Origin: Bacteroidetes bacterium UBA6161
Lineage (GTDB): Bacteria > Bacteroidota > Bacteroidia > NS11-12g > UBA955
DNA: 64,000 nucleotides
Direction: 5' to 3'
NCBI GenBank assembly: GCA_002422315.1
Contig: DIUJ01000049.1
Location: 16,548 to 80,547 of the forward strand
The notes under the pieces were generated by a model. That model was given only the letters and a program-made list of their open reading frames with translations. It made no database searches and had not been told where the DNA came from. The number at the start of each line of letters is the position of its first letter. The stretch's first letter is position 1. The position numbers and the translations under genes were made by a program. Shown piece by piece: positions 14,976 to 24,066 of this stretch.

Positions 14976-16214
14976 TTAGCTTCTTAAGATTTCTTTTCGT
15001 AGCATTTCCATAGCCATAAAAAAGGTTCTTTCCATCACTCTAATCCGGTCTCCAGGGAAAAAATGTTTTTCTATAATTTTACCATTTGGACCTATAATAC
15101 CGATGTATACTGTACCTACAGGTTTATTAGAACTTCCTCCTCCGGGGCCTGTAATGCCGCTAATTGCTATACTGTAATCCGTGTGAAAACGTTCTTTACA
15201 TCCATCTAACATATTTCCAACTACTTCTTTACTTACTGCACCGTATTTCTTGAAGTTTTCCTTTGGTACATGTAATAAATCAGTTTTACTTTCATTAGAG
15301 TAGCTGACAACTCCTCCCATGAAAACTTTCGAAATACCAGCTATTTGGGTAAGTTTACTGCTAACCAAGCCTCCAGTGCAGCTTTCTGCTACGCTTAATG
15401 TTTGGTTTCTCGATTCAAGTAATTGATAAATATAATCTTCGAACAGTATATCTTTTTCTACTACAATATTTCCTACAATTCGTTTCCTTATGTCATCTAT
15501 TACTTTATTGAAGGTTATTTCATCAGAACTTAATTTTTTATAGTAGCTTAATCGAAGTCTTACAACATTTAAATTAGGTAAATATGCTAGCGAAAAGTTT
15601 GGTGGCAAACTGTCTTCTATGTCTGAAATTTTATCAGAAAGTACAGATTCAGGAATATTTATAGTTAAAAAATGGTATGTTTTAATTTCTGGAACCTTAA
15701 AATTTTGAACAATTTCAGGAATTAAATATTTCCTAAACATTTTTTGCATTTCGAAAGGTACCCCTGGAAATGAAGCAAGGATTTTTCCATTTTTTCTAAA
15801 CAGCATTCCCGGTGCAGTGCCCCATTTGTTAGGTATTGTTTCACAATTATCTGGTAAATATGCTTGTTTTTTATTGCTTTCACTTAGTTCGCGGTTTCTT
15901 TCTTTAAAAAAACCATCCAATGTATCTAAAGTTTCTTGGTCCCATCTCCAACCCGAATTAAAAAATTCTGCTAAAATATCTTTAGTTAAGTCGTCTTTTG
16001 TAGGTCCTAGTCCTCCAGTAATAATTACTAAATCAGATCTTTCAAAGGATTCCTTGAATATCTCAAGCATCTCTTCTCTGTTATCAGACAATGAAATCAT
16101 GCGGGTAGGTTTTATATTCCAGGTACCTAGTTCCTTCGCTATCCAAGCACTGTTTATGTCTACAATTTGTCCAATTAAGATTTCATCTCCTACGGTTAGT
16201 ATTTCAGTTTTCAT
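14976..16214 (-). CDS. cinA: CinA-family protein (nicotinamide-nucleotide amidase / pyrophosphatase type)
   Basis: This 412-aa two-domain CinA has an N-terminal MoaB/MogA-like domain (GDEILIGQIVDINSAW, ITGGLGPTKDDLTKD) and a C-terminal amidase domain (VAESCTGGLVSSKLT, ISGITGPGG, GTVYIGI). In characterised members the C-terminal domain deamidates NMN in pyridine-nucleotide recycling, and the N-terminal half can act on ADP-ribose or related pyrophosphates. It is the last gene of a tight minus-strand operon, 4 bases after the phosphopantetheinyl transferase. Confidence 0.9.
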   Translation of the reverse strand: MKTEILTVGDEILIGQIVDINSAWIAKELGTWNIKPTRMISLSDNREEMLEIFKESFERSDLVIITGGLGPTKDDLTKDILAEFFNSGWRWDQETLDTLDGFFKERNRELSESNKKQAYLPDNCETIPNKWGTAPGMLFRKNGKILASFPGVPFEMQKMFRKYLIPEIVQNFKVPEIKTYHFLTINIPESVLSDKISDIEDSLPPNFSLAYLPNLNVVRLRLSYYKKLSSDEITFNKVIDDIRKRIVGNIVVEKDILFEDYIYQLLESRNQTLSVAESCTGGLVSSKLTQIAGISKVFMGGVVSYSNESKTDLLHVPKENFKKYGAVSKEVVGNMLDGCKERFHTDYSIAISGITGPGGGSSNKPVGTVYIGIIGPNGKIIEKHFFPGDRIRVMERTFFMAMEMLRKEILRS

Positions 16215-16218
16215 TTTT

Positions 16219-16827
16219 TTAATGGGTATTTACTAGAACCATGTTGTCAAAAAAATGATAATCCAAGGGGATATTTACTTGGTGTTTTTCTTTGTGAACA
16301 TGTCCTATTATTTTTTTATCCTTATTTTCTATGGTAATATGCTTTTTGAAATCAAGTTCTTTGTTGCCATACACTTTATATACACATTCTTTTGCGCTCC
16401 ACAGTAAACTTGCTCTTTGTATGTTTGATAGCAGTTCCTTTTCCAATAAATCATTTTCATTTTCAAATTTAGACAATAGCCTAATCGGTTTTTCGCATAC
16501 TTCTTCTAGGTCTATACCTGTATATTTCTGAGTAGAAAGTATAACCGATACGTAATCTAGTTTATGGGAAAATGAAACAAAATATAAAGAGTTCTTTATG
16601 TATGGTTTTCCGGATTCGTAGTATGCAATATTCTGATGCTCTTTATTTCCCAAAATTCTATTTACTAACAATCTTATTGCCAACTTTTCAAGAAGTCTTT
16701 TTTCTAATTTTTCTTCTGGTATTGCTATGTTCCCAAGTTCTTGAATAAAATAGGATGTACTTTCTTGTATTTTCCAAACACCAATTTTGGAACCTAGTAC
16801 TGTTGTTGAATTCAAGACAATAGGCAT
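16219..16827 (-). CDS. 4'-phosphopantetheinyl transferase family protein
   Basis: This 202-aa protein transfers phosphopantetheine from CoA to a serine on a carrier protein. Family signatures are YTGIDLEEV (magnesium-binding acids) and LLWSAKECVYKVYG (the W-x-x-K-E-x-x-x-K block), both in the C-terminal half as in Sfp-type enzymes. It is slightly shorter than typical Sfp. The likely substrate is the acyl carrier protein encoded at 22897-23133. It lies two bases from dapA and four from cinA. Confidence 0.85.
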   Translation of the reverse strand: MPIVLNSTTVLGSKIGVWKIQESTSYFIQELGNIAIPEEKLEKRLLEKLAIRLLVNRILGNKEHQNIAYYESGKPYIKNSLYFVSFSHKLDYVSVILSTQKYTGIDLEEVCEKPIRLLSKFENENDLLEKELLSNIQRASLLWSAKECVYKVYGNKELDFKKHITIENKDKKIIGHVHKEKHQVNIPLDYHFFDNMVLVNTH

Positions 16828-16829
16828 GC

Positions 16830-17705
16830 TTAATTTAGCTTTTTGTTTGCTTCTATAAGCAAGTTTTTAACTTTTTCATTTACCTCAAATAGAGGAGGTT
16901 TTACAAAAGTTTTGCATATACCAAGTTCGTTTAAGATTATTTTTATTCCACTTGGGCTTCCATCTGCAAAGATTAGATTCATTTGATCCAATAGGTCGTA
17001 GTGAAGTGATTTAGCACTCTCAAAGTCTCCTTGCATACACCTGTCTATCATGTCTGAAAACTTTCGGGGATAGGCGTTACAAATTACAGAAATTACACCT
17101 TCCATTCCTATGGAGATAAAGGGTAGAGTATAGGCATCGTCTCCACTGATTACTACAAAGTCTTCTGGCTTGTGTTGAATAATTTCCATACACTGAGATA
17201 AATTTCCACTCGCTTCTTTTACTGCACAAATATTAGGGTGTTTGGACAGTTTTAAGGTTGTTTCTGCAGTCATGTTTGCACCTGTTCTTCCCGGTACATT
17301 GTATAAAATTACGGGTAGGGGCGAAGCATCTGCTACAGCCATATAATGTCTATAAATGCCTTCTTGATTAGGTTTATTGTAGTAAGGGCTAACGCTTAAT
17401 ATGGCTGTTAATCCTTCCGTATCTAGGTTTTTTAATTCATTTATTAAATCTAAAGTATGGTTACTTCCCATGCCTAGCACAAGAGGAAGTCTTCCTCTGT
17501 TAGCTTTTTTAACCGTTTCTATTATCTCTTGCTTTTCTTTTTTAGAAACTACCGGACTTTCTCCTGTTGTTCCTAAAATAACTAAATAATCTGTTCCGTT
17601 TTCGCATTGGAAATCTACTAGCTTGCTAAGTGATTCGTGGTCTACACTAAAGTCTTCATTAAATGGGGTTACTAGAGCTACTCCTGTTCCTTTTATTGCT
17701 TTCAT
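16830..17705 (-). CDS. dapA: 4-hydroxy-tetrahydrodipicolinate synthase
   Basis: This 291-aa protein condenses pyruvate with aspartate semialdehyde, the first committed step to diaminopimelate and lysine. It is a TIM barrel with LGTTGESP near the N-terminus, the YNVPGRTG loop with the catalytic tyrosine, and the Schiff-base lysine in ICAVKEASGN. SGDDAYTLPF and the GVISV strand follow. Length and motifs are standard. It is the second gene of the operon, three bases behind the DUF6913 gene. Confidence 0.95.
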   Translation of the reverse strand: MKAIKGTGVALVTPFNEDFSVDHESLSKLVDFQCENGTDYLVILGTTGESPVVSKKEKQEIIETVKKANRGRLPLVLGMGSNHTLDLINELKNLDTEGLTAILSVSPYYNKPNQEGIYRHYMAVADASPLPVILYNVPGRTGANMTAETTLKLSKHPNICAVKEASGNLSQCMEIIQHKPEDFVVISGDDAYTLPFISIGMEGVISVICNAYPRKFSDMIDRCMQGDFESAKSLHYDLLDQMNLIFADGSPSGIKIILNELGICKTFVKPPLFEVNEKVKNLLIEANKKLN

Positions 17706-17708
17706 ATT

Positions 17709-18176
17709 TTATATAGTTTGTATTTGTTGTAAAAATCGGCCTAACATGTGTAAATAGCTTTCAATATTTCCCTCTTCTTTTGGAATTAGAATGGCATTAC
17801 AAAGTTGGGGGGTGAAAAATTGCGACATGCCTATTTTAAATTTTGATTTACTCTTCTTTATAGTATTTGCAACCCTTTTGTCGCTTAGAGTACTAAAGCA
17901 AATTAAGATATCATATTCCAATTTAATTTGCCTTTTTACTAACGAACTAGATGCTTGTTTGAAAATGTTGTAATCAGATTTACATATATGGGTATCGAAA
18001 GTGCCGGTATGAATAAATGGGGCTACTTTTTTCGTTGGATGATAAATCAAAAAATAAACTTCTTTCTTTTCTTGCTTTAATTCTTGCGCAAACTCATTTA
18101 TTAGTTTTACTTCATCTATTTGAAGACTTGTGTCGTAAAACAATAAGATAGTTTTGGCGCTGTTGAAATCCATCAT
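17709..18176 (-). CDS. DUF6913-type small cytoplasmic protein
   Basis: This 155-aa protein has no signal peptide and no catalytic motif I can name. Its pattern (a beta strand TILLFYDT, then KEVYFLIYHPTKK, YDILICFST, FKIGMSQFF) suggests an alpha/beta fold. Small proteins like it precede dapA in other Bacteroidota and carry the DUF6913 label from memory. First gene of the operon that continues into dapA, the phosphopantetheinyl transferase and cinA. Function unknown. Confidence 0.6.
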   Translation of the reverse strand: MMDFNSAKTILLFYDTSLQIDEVKLINEFAQELKQEKKEVYFLIYHPTKKVAPFIHTGTFDTHICKSDYNIFKQASSSLVKRQIKLEYDILICFSTLSDKRVANTIKKSKSKFKIGMSQFFTPQLCNAILIPKEEGNIESYLHMLGRFLQQIQTI

Positions 18177-18298
18177 GTGTTTGCAAATTTACAATTCTTT
18201 TGAATGTAATGAGAAACTAATTCGTGCTTAATCTGAATTCTTGAAATTTGGATTTTAGGTTTAAAGCAAGATAGAAATCACCTTTTATATTTAATTAA

Positions 18299-18934
18299 CT
18301 ATATGTTAAACAAATAGGATATAGCAGCCAATAAAGCAGGCAGAACAAGTAATATGATCGTAAATGTATATATCTTTCTATTATTTATGCGTTGTTCCTC
18401 TTCCTTTTTTTTCTCAAGCTCCTCAGACGATAATGGACTATCGTGTATATTTTCAATTTTTACATTTTGATTCAATCGATTAAAATAATCGCTTGTTCCA
18501 TTTGGATATATTATCTTGTGAAGATTTGTAAGAGATTTAAAGTAAAATGGTCCTTGTGGGTTATTGCATTTTACATACTTTATTTCTTGCTCATTTATCT
18601 CTATCAAATATGCTTCAATCTTTTCCCCTGTTGTGAGTATGATTAAATCACAAGGCTGAATAGTGTCTTTTAACAAACTATTTTTTTGTTTTCCATTGTT
18701 CTTAAGAGCTATAGACTCAATTTCCTTTTCAAAATTTACTTTGGATTCTAATTTGGGTAATTGTACCAATTTTTTTTCTATTGAAGGCGATCTTTTGTTT
18801 AATGTAAAAGACTCTATACTTCTTAATTGAATACTAAAGCCTTTGTTATAAGTTCTTTTTTGAAAAGTGCATGAACTTAACATTAAGCTAAAATATAAAA
18901 GATTCAGTATTGTTGTGTAGTTGTATTTTGACAT
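18299..18934 (-). CDS. Lipoprotein of the local three-paralog family (copy A)
   Basis: This 211-aa predicted lipoprotein has the lipobox LSSC (Cys22), followed by QKRTYNKGFSIQ, a post-lipobox motif shared with the copy at 20008-20775. The central domain (about 90-155) reads CDLIILTTGEKIEAYLIEI, then YVKCNNPQGPFYF and KIIYPNGTSDYFN. A charged linker and one transmembrane helix (about 187-208) end the protein. The dual anchor is unusual: an N-terminal lipid and a C-terminal helix. Function unknown. The domain recurs in Bacteroidota lipoproteins. Confidence 0.75.
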   Translation of the reverse strand: MSKYNYTTILNLLYFSLMLSSCTFQKRTYNKGFSIQLRSIESFTLNKRSPSIEKKLVQLPKLESKVNFEKEIESIALKNNGKQKNSLLKDTIQPCDLIILTTGEKIEAYLIEINEQEIKYVKCNNPQGPFYFKSLTNLHKIIYPNGTSDYFNRLNQNVKIENIHDSPLSSEELEKKKEEEQRINNRKIYTFTIILLVLPALLAAISYLFNI

Positions 18935-18961
18935 TAGTTTTACATTTTGTGATAGTTATTT

Positions 18962-19576
18962 CTAGTCTAATAAGGTTTCTATAAGTGCTAATGAGAGTGT
19001 GAAAATAGAAGTAATAAACCATATTGCAAGTTTGCTAAGAAAACTACTCTTTTTACTTTTATCAAACTGTTCATTTTCGATATCTTGTGAAAAATTAATA
19101 GGATTAAAAATTTCACTTGTTCCATTTAAAAATTCAATCTTGTGTACATTTGTTTTTAGAACTTGTATTTTAGTCTCTGAATTGGTTTTGCATTCTACAT
19201 ACATTACATTCATGTCGTTAATTTCTAATATTATGCAATTTATAGTTTCGTTATTTATTAAAATTATCTTGTCGCAACTATCTATCAGAATGTCATGATT
19301 TATTGAATATTTTCCTATGTGTTGGTCTTCCCTATATTCCAGTTTTCTCCTGTCTACTTTTTCCCTAAATTCTGTCTTTGTGTTATCTATCACATCATTT
19401 TGTGTAATAGGATTGCTATAAGTATCCAATTTCTCAGATTTTAAAAGATTTCTGTGTGTAGTATTATGCTGTAAATAGTTTGTAAATGATTTGCTGTTGT
19501 TTGTTTTAAGAGAGTAACATGAATTAAAGCTTACAAGTATGAAAACGAGTAAAGTACTATAAAAAATGTTTTTCAT
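18962..19576 (-). CDS. Lipoprotein of the local three-paralog family (copy B, divergent)
   Basis: This 204-aa protein has lipobox FNSC (Cys20), a long polar linker, and the shared central domain in eroded form: CDKIILINNETINCIILEI, then MYVECK, KIEFLNGTSEIFN. The GPFYF core of the other two copies is missing. It has one C-terminal transmembrane helix. It lies 27 bases from copy A on the same strand. Function unknown. Confidence 0.7.
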   Translation of the reverse strand: MKNIFYSTLLVFILVSFNSCYSLKTNNSKSFTNYLQHNTTHRNLLKSEKLDTYSNPITQNDVIDNTKTEFREKVDRRKLEYREDQHIGKYSINHDILIDSCDKIILINNETINCIILEINDMNVMYVECKTNSETKIQVLKTNVHKIEFLNGTSEIFNPINFSQDIENEQFDKSKKSSFLSKLAIWFITSIFTLSLALIETLLD

Positions 19577-19614
19577 ACTGCTCTTTTCAAAATGTAATGG
19601 CTATAAAAGTTGAA

Positions 19615-19995
19615 TTAATTCCGAATGCTTCTTTTAATTTGATAGTTTCTATCGCATATATCCAAAACAAGTGTTTTGTTTAAATCTAAATGTTCACTGC
19701 CTTTTCTAATTAAGTCTCTAAAATTAATATCATATGTGGTATCTATATAGTATTGTCTATCAACCACAAGAAGTAATCTAAAAGTATCTTGTATTAATTT
19801 ATACCCTATGCTAGTGTATATCTCTTTGTTTAGATATTGTTCTTTTAGAAGGAAATCGGCCATTTGTTTTGCTTGGTTTTCGCTAATGTTATTTTCGTAC
19901 AATAGTTCGGCTTTACCAATTTCCAACCTCTTTTCATTGTTTTTACAAGAATTAAGTATAAGAAAGCCCATTAAAAGAAGATGTATTTTTTTCAA
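19615..19995 (-). CDS. Small lipoprotein of unknown function
   Basis: This 126-aa protein has a signal peptide with lipobox LNSC (Cys17) followed by a charged globular region. It lacks the CDxI...YPNG domain of its neighbours. I see no recognisable motif. It stands between copies B and C in one minus-strand run, with gaps of about 38 and 12 bases, so it is probably cotranscribed with them. Confidence 0.65.
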   Translation of the reverse strand: MKKIHLLLMGFLILNSCKNNEKRLEIGKAELLYENNISENQAKQMADFLLKEQYLNKEIYTSIGYKLIQDTFRLLLVVDRQYYIDTTYDINFRDLIRKGSEHLDLNKTLVLDICDRNYQIKRSIRN

Positions 19996-20007
19996 GGTAG
20001 TTAAATT

Positions 20008-20775
20008 TTAAGCGGAGAGTAAAATGAGCATGGCCATTAGAGTAATAATAAAACCTAGGATTGCAAAACCTCTTAAATATTTGCTCGAAATACCTATTGC
20101 AGCAAATAATATAGACAATAACATAAGCACTATACTTAAATCTATTGGTGTAAACCAGAGAATTATAGACAATAAAAAGGAAAGAACAGAAAATATTGGT
20201 GAATTTGTATTCTCTGTATTATTGGTTTCTGTTATTGAATCCTGAGTAAGATTAGAGCTGGGGTTTGCAGGAACAGAACCAGGGGAGGGGTTTGGAGTTG
20301 GAGAAGGAATTATTCTAACATTTGCATTTAAAGAATTGAAATTATCACTTGATCCATTTGGGTATACAATTTTATGGATATTTTTTTTTGCCGTAAAGTA
20401 GAAAGGACCGTAGGGGTTGTCACATTTTACATATTTAATTTCATCATCATTTATTTCTATGACGTATGCATTTATAAGCTGTCCATCTACCAAAAATATT
20501 TTGTCGCAAGGCTGCAAACTGTCTCTATAAATATTTTCACTTGTCGCTTTTTCCACTAATATCTTTTTCTCCAATTGTATTATTGGAATTTTATCTACTG
20601 TTAAATTTTTATTTTTAGAAGATAGCTGTGAAGCAATAGGTTTCTCGGCAAAAAAGTGGGGTTTGTATATTTGTAAACTGTATCCCTTGTTATATGTTCT
20701 TTTTTGGGTGGAACAAGATTGAAACGAAATAGCCAACATTAGTAGGAAAGTTAAAAATGCAAAAGGTTTTTTCAT
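20008..20775 (-). CDS. Lipoprotein of the local three-paralog family (copy C)
   Basis: This 255-aa predicted lipoprotein starts at the ATG at 20775, in preference to a TTG three codons upstream. Lipobox FQSC is followed by STQKRTYNKGYSLQ. The central domain reads CDKIFLVDGQLINAYVIEI, then YVKCDNPYGPFYF and KIVYPNGSSDNFN. A Pro/Ser/Asn-rich linker leads to about three transmembrane helices at the C-terminus, unlike the single helix of copies A and B. First gene of the lipoprotein run. Function unknown. Confidence 0.75.
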   Translation of the reverse strand: MKKPFAFLTFLLMLAISFQSCSTQKRTYNKGYSLQIYKPHFFAEKPIASQLSSKNKNLTVDKIPIIQLEKKILVEKATSENIYRDSLQPCDKIFLVDGQLINAYVIEINDDEIKYVKCDNPYGPFYFTAKKNIHKIVYPNGSSDNFNSLNANVRIIPSPTPNPSPGSVPANPSSNLTQDSITETNNTENTNSPIFSVLSFLLSIILWFTPIDLSIVLMLLSILFAAIGISSKYLRGFAILGFIITLMAMLILLSA

Positions 20776-20798
20776 AAGATACAATTTGAATGCAATTT

Positions 20799-20841
20799 AA
20801 AAAAAATAAATTGTTTTAAAAATTTAAGTTTTAAAAACAAT
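20799..20841 (-). terminator. AT-only terminator after rnc
   Basis: Read on the minus strand, the arms ATTGTTTT(T)AAAA and TTTTAAAACAAT (one bulged T) form a hairpin 53 bases beyond the rnc stop. A run of T with a single A follows. It contains almost no G or C, so strength is uncertain. The position fits the end of the acpP-fabF-rnc operon. Confidence 0.5.
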
Positions 20842-20894
20842 CAATTTTAGACAAACATATTTTTTTTACAGAAGAGAGTTGTTACTTATATAAT

Positions 20895-21623
20895 TTAAGA
20901 TTGCTCGGCAAAAAGTTTCTTCCAAGCTTTTTCGCAAACTATTTCTTCAGCTTTCTTTTTAGAATGATTTGTTTCGGAGGCTATTGGTTCATTATCTATA
21001 AGCAGTTGAATTTCAAAGAAATTTGATTTTGCTTTTTTGAATTCTCTTAAGGTTTGGAAAGTAACCACCTTTTTATTTTTCTGAGCGTATTCAAACAACT
21101 TACCTTTATAGCTTATTTCAGATTCCTCGAGTTCTTTTAAATCTAGATGGGCTTCAATTATTTTTTTCTTTATGAATCGAACTGTTTTTTTATAGCCGTG
21201 GTCTAAATAAAAAGCACCAACAAGGGCTTCTAATGCATTGCCACCAAGGGTATACAGTATATCTTTTCTTGCACCTACTGTAATATCAAAGTGTATGAGG
21301 TTTTGTAGACCAATTTTTTCAGAAAGCTTCCCTAGTTTTTCTCTACTTACCATTTTTGAGCGCATTTCTGTTAGAAAGCCTTCATCTTTTAATGGAAATT
21401 TAAAAAAAAGTAGTTCTGCAACCACAAGGTCTAAAATTGCATCTCCTAAAAATTCTAATCGTTCATTGTCTTCTCTGAATTTTGTATTCTCAGACCTATT
21501 CGCAACAGTTTTATGAGTAAACGCGAGTTTATAAACTTTTAAATTTCTGGGTGAATAACCTGTGATTTTTCTAATTTGCTTCGCAAATTCATTGTCCGAA
21601 GAATTAAAGCGAATGCTAATCAT
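20895..21623 (-). CDS. rnc: Ribonuclease III
   Basis: This 242-aa protein cleaves double-stranded RNA and processes rRNA precursors. The signature NERLEFLGDAILDLVV carries the catalytic acids, and the second metal-binding glutamate lies in GNALEALVGAFYLD. The C-terminal double-strand-binding domain runs from about residue 172 (YKGKLFEYAQ) to KKKAEEIVCEKAWKKL. It is the last gene of acpP-fabF-rnc, 9 bases after fabF, an order common in bacteria. Confidence 0.95.
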   Translation of the reverse strand: MISIRFNSSDNEFAKQIRKITGYSPRNLKVYKLAFTHKTVANRSENTKFREDNERLEFLGDAILDLVVAELLFFKFPLKDEGFLTEMRSKMVSREKLGKLSEKIGLQNLIHFDITVGARKDILYTLGGNALEALVGAFYLDHGYKKTVRFIKKKIIEAHLDLKELEESEISYKGKLFEYAQKNKKVVTFQTLREFKKAKSNFFEIQLLIDNEPIASETNHSKKKAEEIVCEKAWKKLFAEQS

Positions 21624-21632
21624 TCCAGAGTA

Positions 21633-22886
21633 TTATGGAATATATCTTTTGAAAATTACCGATACATTGTGACCACCAAAACCAAAAGTATTACTTAACA
21701 CCGCATTAATTTCTCTTTTTTGAGGTGTATTAAAAGTAAAATTCAATTTAGAATCAAAAGATTCGTCATCGGTAAAATGATTTATAGTTGGAGGTACAAG
21801 GTTATGTTGCATAGCTAAAATTGAAGCAATAGCTTCTACAGCACCAGCAGCGCCAAGTAAATGTCCAGTCATAGATTTTGTGGAGCTAATGTTAAGTTTA
21901 TATGCATGTTCTCCAAAAACACTTTGAACAGCTTTTACTTCGCTAATATCTCCTAAGGGGGTAGAAGTACCATGAACATTGATATAATCAATTTCTTCAG
22001 GCTTCATGTTCGCATCTTTCAATGCGTTTATCATTACATTTTTTGCACCTAATCCTTCTGGATGAGGGGCAGTAATATGGTATGAGTCTGCAGAAAGACC
22101 GCCTCCTACCATTTCGCAATAAATTTTAGCACCTCTTGCAAGTGCATGGTCTAGTTCTTCTAAGATGATAGCTCCAGAGCCTTCTCCTAATACAAATCCA
22201 TCTCTTTCTTTGTCAAATGGTCTTGATGCAGTTTTAGGATCATCATTTCTTTCAGACAAGGCCTTCATAGAGTTAAAACCACCAATTGCTGGCTCATTAA
22301 CACATGCTTCTGAACCACCAGAGATTATAACGTCTGCTTTTCCTAACCTAATAATGTTAAAAGCATCTACCAAAGCATTGTTAGCAGAAGCACACGCAGA
22401 TACGGTAGTATAATTAGGTCCTCTAAAACCATAACGAATGCTAATATAACCAGAAGCTATATCTGCAATCATCATAGGGATAAAGAAAGGAGAAAATCTA
22501 GGAGTTCCATCTCCTTTGGCGTATTCAACCACCTCGTTAAAGAAACTTGTTAAACCGCCTATGCCTGAACCCCAAATTACCCCAGACCTATCTAAATCTA
22601 TATTCTCTAAATTTAGGCCAGAGTCATTAATGGCTTCTTGGGTACTTACCAAGGCATATTGCGTAAATAAATCCATCCTTCTCGCATCTTTTTTGTCGAG
22701 AATTCCGGTAGGATCAAAATTTTTAACTTCACAAGCAAATTGTGTTTTAAATTTTGACGTATCAAATCGAGTAATAGGCCCGGCACCGCTCATACCATTG
22801 GTCAAGCCTTTCCAATATTCTTCTACAGAATTGCCTAATGGCGTAAGTGCGCCCAGACCTGTAACTACTACTCGTTTCAATTCCAT
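21633..22886 (-). CDS. fabF: 3-oxoacyl-ACP synthase II
   Basis: This 417-aa condensing enzyme of fatty-acid elongation has the thiolase fold. The catalytic Cys is in VSACASANNALVDAF, and the two histidines are in NVHGTSTPLGD and SMTGHLLGAAG. The glycine-rich FGFGGHNVS ends the active site. Length and motifs are standard. It lies 10 bases from acpP, its substrate carrier. Confidence 0.96.
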   Translation of the reverse strand: MELKRVVVTGLGALTPLGNSVEEYWKGLTNGMSGAGPITRFDTSKFKTQFACEVKNFDPTGILDKKDARRMDLFTQYALVSTQEAINDSGLNLENIDLDRSGVIWGSGIGGLTSFFNEVVEYAKGDGTPRFSPFFIPMMIADIASGYISIRYGFRGPNYTTVSACASANNALVDAFNIIRLGKADVIISGGSEACVNEPAIGGFNSMKALSERNDDPKTASRPFDKERDGFVLGEGSGAIILEELDHALARGAKIYCEMVGGGLSADSYHITAPHPEGLGAKNVMINALKDANMKPEEIDYINVHGTSTPLGDISEVKAVQSVFGEHAYKLNISSTKSMTGHLLGAAGAVEAIASILAMQHNLVPPTINHFTDDESFDSKLNFTFNTPQKREINAVLSNTFGFGGHNVSVIFKRYIP

Positions 22887-22896
22887 TTAGGAGATA

Positions 22897-23133
22897 TTAT
22901 TTAATATTTGCCTCAATGTAACTTACAGCTTCACCAACTGTTTGAATTTTTTCCGCTTGCTCATCAGGAATTGCAATGTTGAATTCTTTTTCGAATTCCA
23001 TAATCAATTCTACTGTGTCTAGTGAATCTGCTCCTAAATCTTGAGTGAAGCTAGCTTCAATAGTAACTTCGCTTTCTTCTACTCCTAGTTTGTCAACTAT
23101 AATTGACTTAACTTTTGCTGCAATATCTGACAT
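22897..23133 (-). CDS. acpP: Acyl carrier protein
   Basis: This 78-aa acidic four-helix carrier has the phosphopantetheine serine in LGADSLDTVELIM. It shuttles acyl chains for fatty-acid synthesis and is charged by a phosphopantetheinyl transferase, possibly the one at 16219-16827. First gene of acpP-fabF-rnc. Confidence 0.97.
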   Translation of the reverse strand: MSDIAAKVKSIIVDKLGVEESEVTIEASFTQDLGADSLDTVELIMEFEKEFNIAIPDEQAEKIQTVGEAVSYIEANIK

Positions 23134-23158
23134 AATTTTTAATGTTTTAAATCGGGTG

Positions 23159-23190
23159 CAAATAACATTTTTTTAATCAAATTAGGCAAA
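23159..23190 (-). promoter_or_regulatory. Probable promoter of acpP-fabF-rnc
   Basis: On the minus strand TTTG (23190-23187) and GTTATTTG (23166-23159, 6 of 8 to TAnnTTTG) are separated by 20 bases. It lies 26 bases upstream of the acpP start within a gap of 129 bases. Confidence 0.4.
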
Positions 23191-23262
23191 TTTTTTTTTG
23201 CTTTTTTATCCAACTTAGAGGAGTTGCATTCTGTAATATTAATAAATTCAGCAATTTAACCC

Positions 23263-23859
23263 TTATTGTTCTCGGTTTTTTAGCATTTTAATAATGTATT
23301 TCCCTAGTATATCGAATTCTAAATTTACCAAATCTCCTATTTTAAGGGTATGGAAATTTGTATTATCGTATGTATAAGGTATAATTGCTACTGAAAATTT
23401 GCCATATTCACTCTCTACAACAGTTAAACTTACCCCGTTTATACAAATTGAACCCTTTTGAACTGTAGTATGCTCTTCATTCGATGGAGTATATTCAAAA
23501 CGATAAATCCAACTACCATCTTTGTTTTCGATAGATACACACTTAGCTACAAGGTCAACATGTCCTTGAACAAAATGACCATCTAGTCTTTGGGATGCAA
23601 GCAATGCTCTTTCTAAATTTATTGTATCTCTTTTTTGCAGCGAACCAATATTGGTTTTTTGAATTGTTTCTTCAATTGCTGTTACAGTGTAAGTGTTATC
23701 TTTAATTGCCACTACTGTTAAGCAAACCCCGTTATGTGCCAAACTTTGGTCTATTTTCAATTGGTCTGTAAAATTGCTCTCGAAGGTAAGATGCATGTTG
23801 CTACCCTCTTTTTGGATATCTATTAAGGTACCCAAAGTCTCTATTATTCCTGTAAACAT
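23263..23859 (-). CDS. ribE: Riboflavin synthase alpha subunit
   Basis: This 198-aa protein dismutates two 6,7-dimethyl-8-ribityllumazine molecules to riboflavin. The start at MFTGIIE is chosen because that N-terminus is invariant in the family; a GTG five codons upstream is in frame. Two lumazine-binding barrels repeat: NGVCLTVV with VEGHV-type FVQGHVDLVAKC, and INGVSLTVVES with a second unit. TAAATTTG on the minus strand (23884-23877) matches a -7 box with a very short leader. I saw no FMN riboswitch in the space to serC. Confidence 0.94.
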   Translation of the reverse strand: MFTGIIETLGTLIDIQKEGSNMHLTFESNFTDQLKIDQSLAHNGVCLTVVAIKDNTYTVTAIEETIQKTNIGSLQKRDTINLERALLASQRLDGHFVQGHVDLVAKCVSIENKDGSWIYRFEYTPSNEEHTTVQKGSICINGVSLTVVESEYGKFSVAIIPYTYDNTNFHTLKIGDLVNLEFDILGKYIIKMLKNREQ

Positions 23860-23997
23860 AGTTATTTTTCTCACTGCAAATTTACTTTATCTATCCTTTA
23901 ATCTTGTGTATTTCATATTAGAAATTTAACTTTCGTGGTCTTTGTCTATTTTGCAATACAAATTCAATTTGATTGAACAACAAAAAATCGCAGTAAA

Positions 23998-24029
23998 TTG
24001 TTCTAATTTAAATGTAAATTTTAACTTCG
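23998..24029 (+). promoter_or_regulatory. Probable serC promoter
   Basis: TTG (23998-24000) and TAACTTCG (24022-24029) are separated by 21 bases, near the Bacteroidota housekeeping form. The implied leader to the serC ATG is about 30 bases. Confidence 0.5.
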
Positions 24030-24066
24030 CACCCTGAACTTATACATTACTAAAATATAAAAAATC

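Noticed and set aside
23860..24066. FMN riboswitch before riboflavin synthase
   Set aside because: No multi-stem RFN-type pattern is visible; only promoter-like boxes are seen and the leader seems short.
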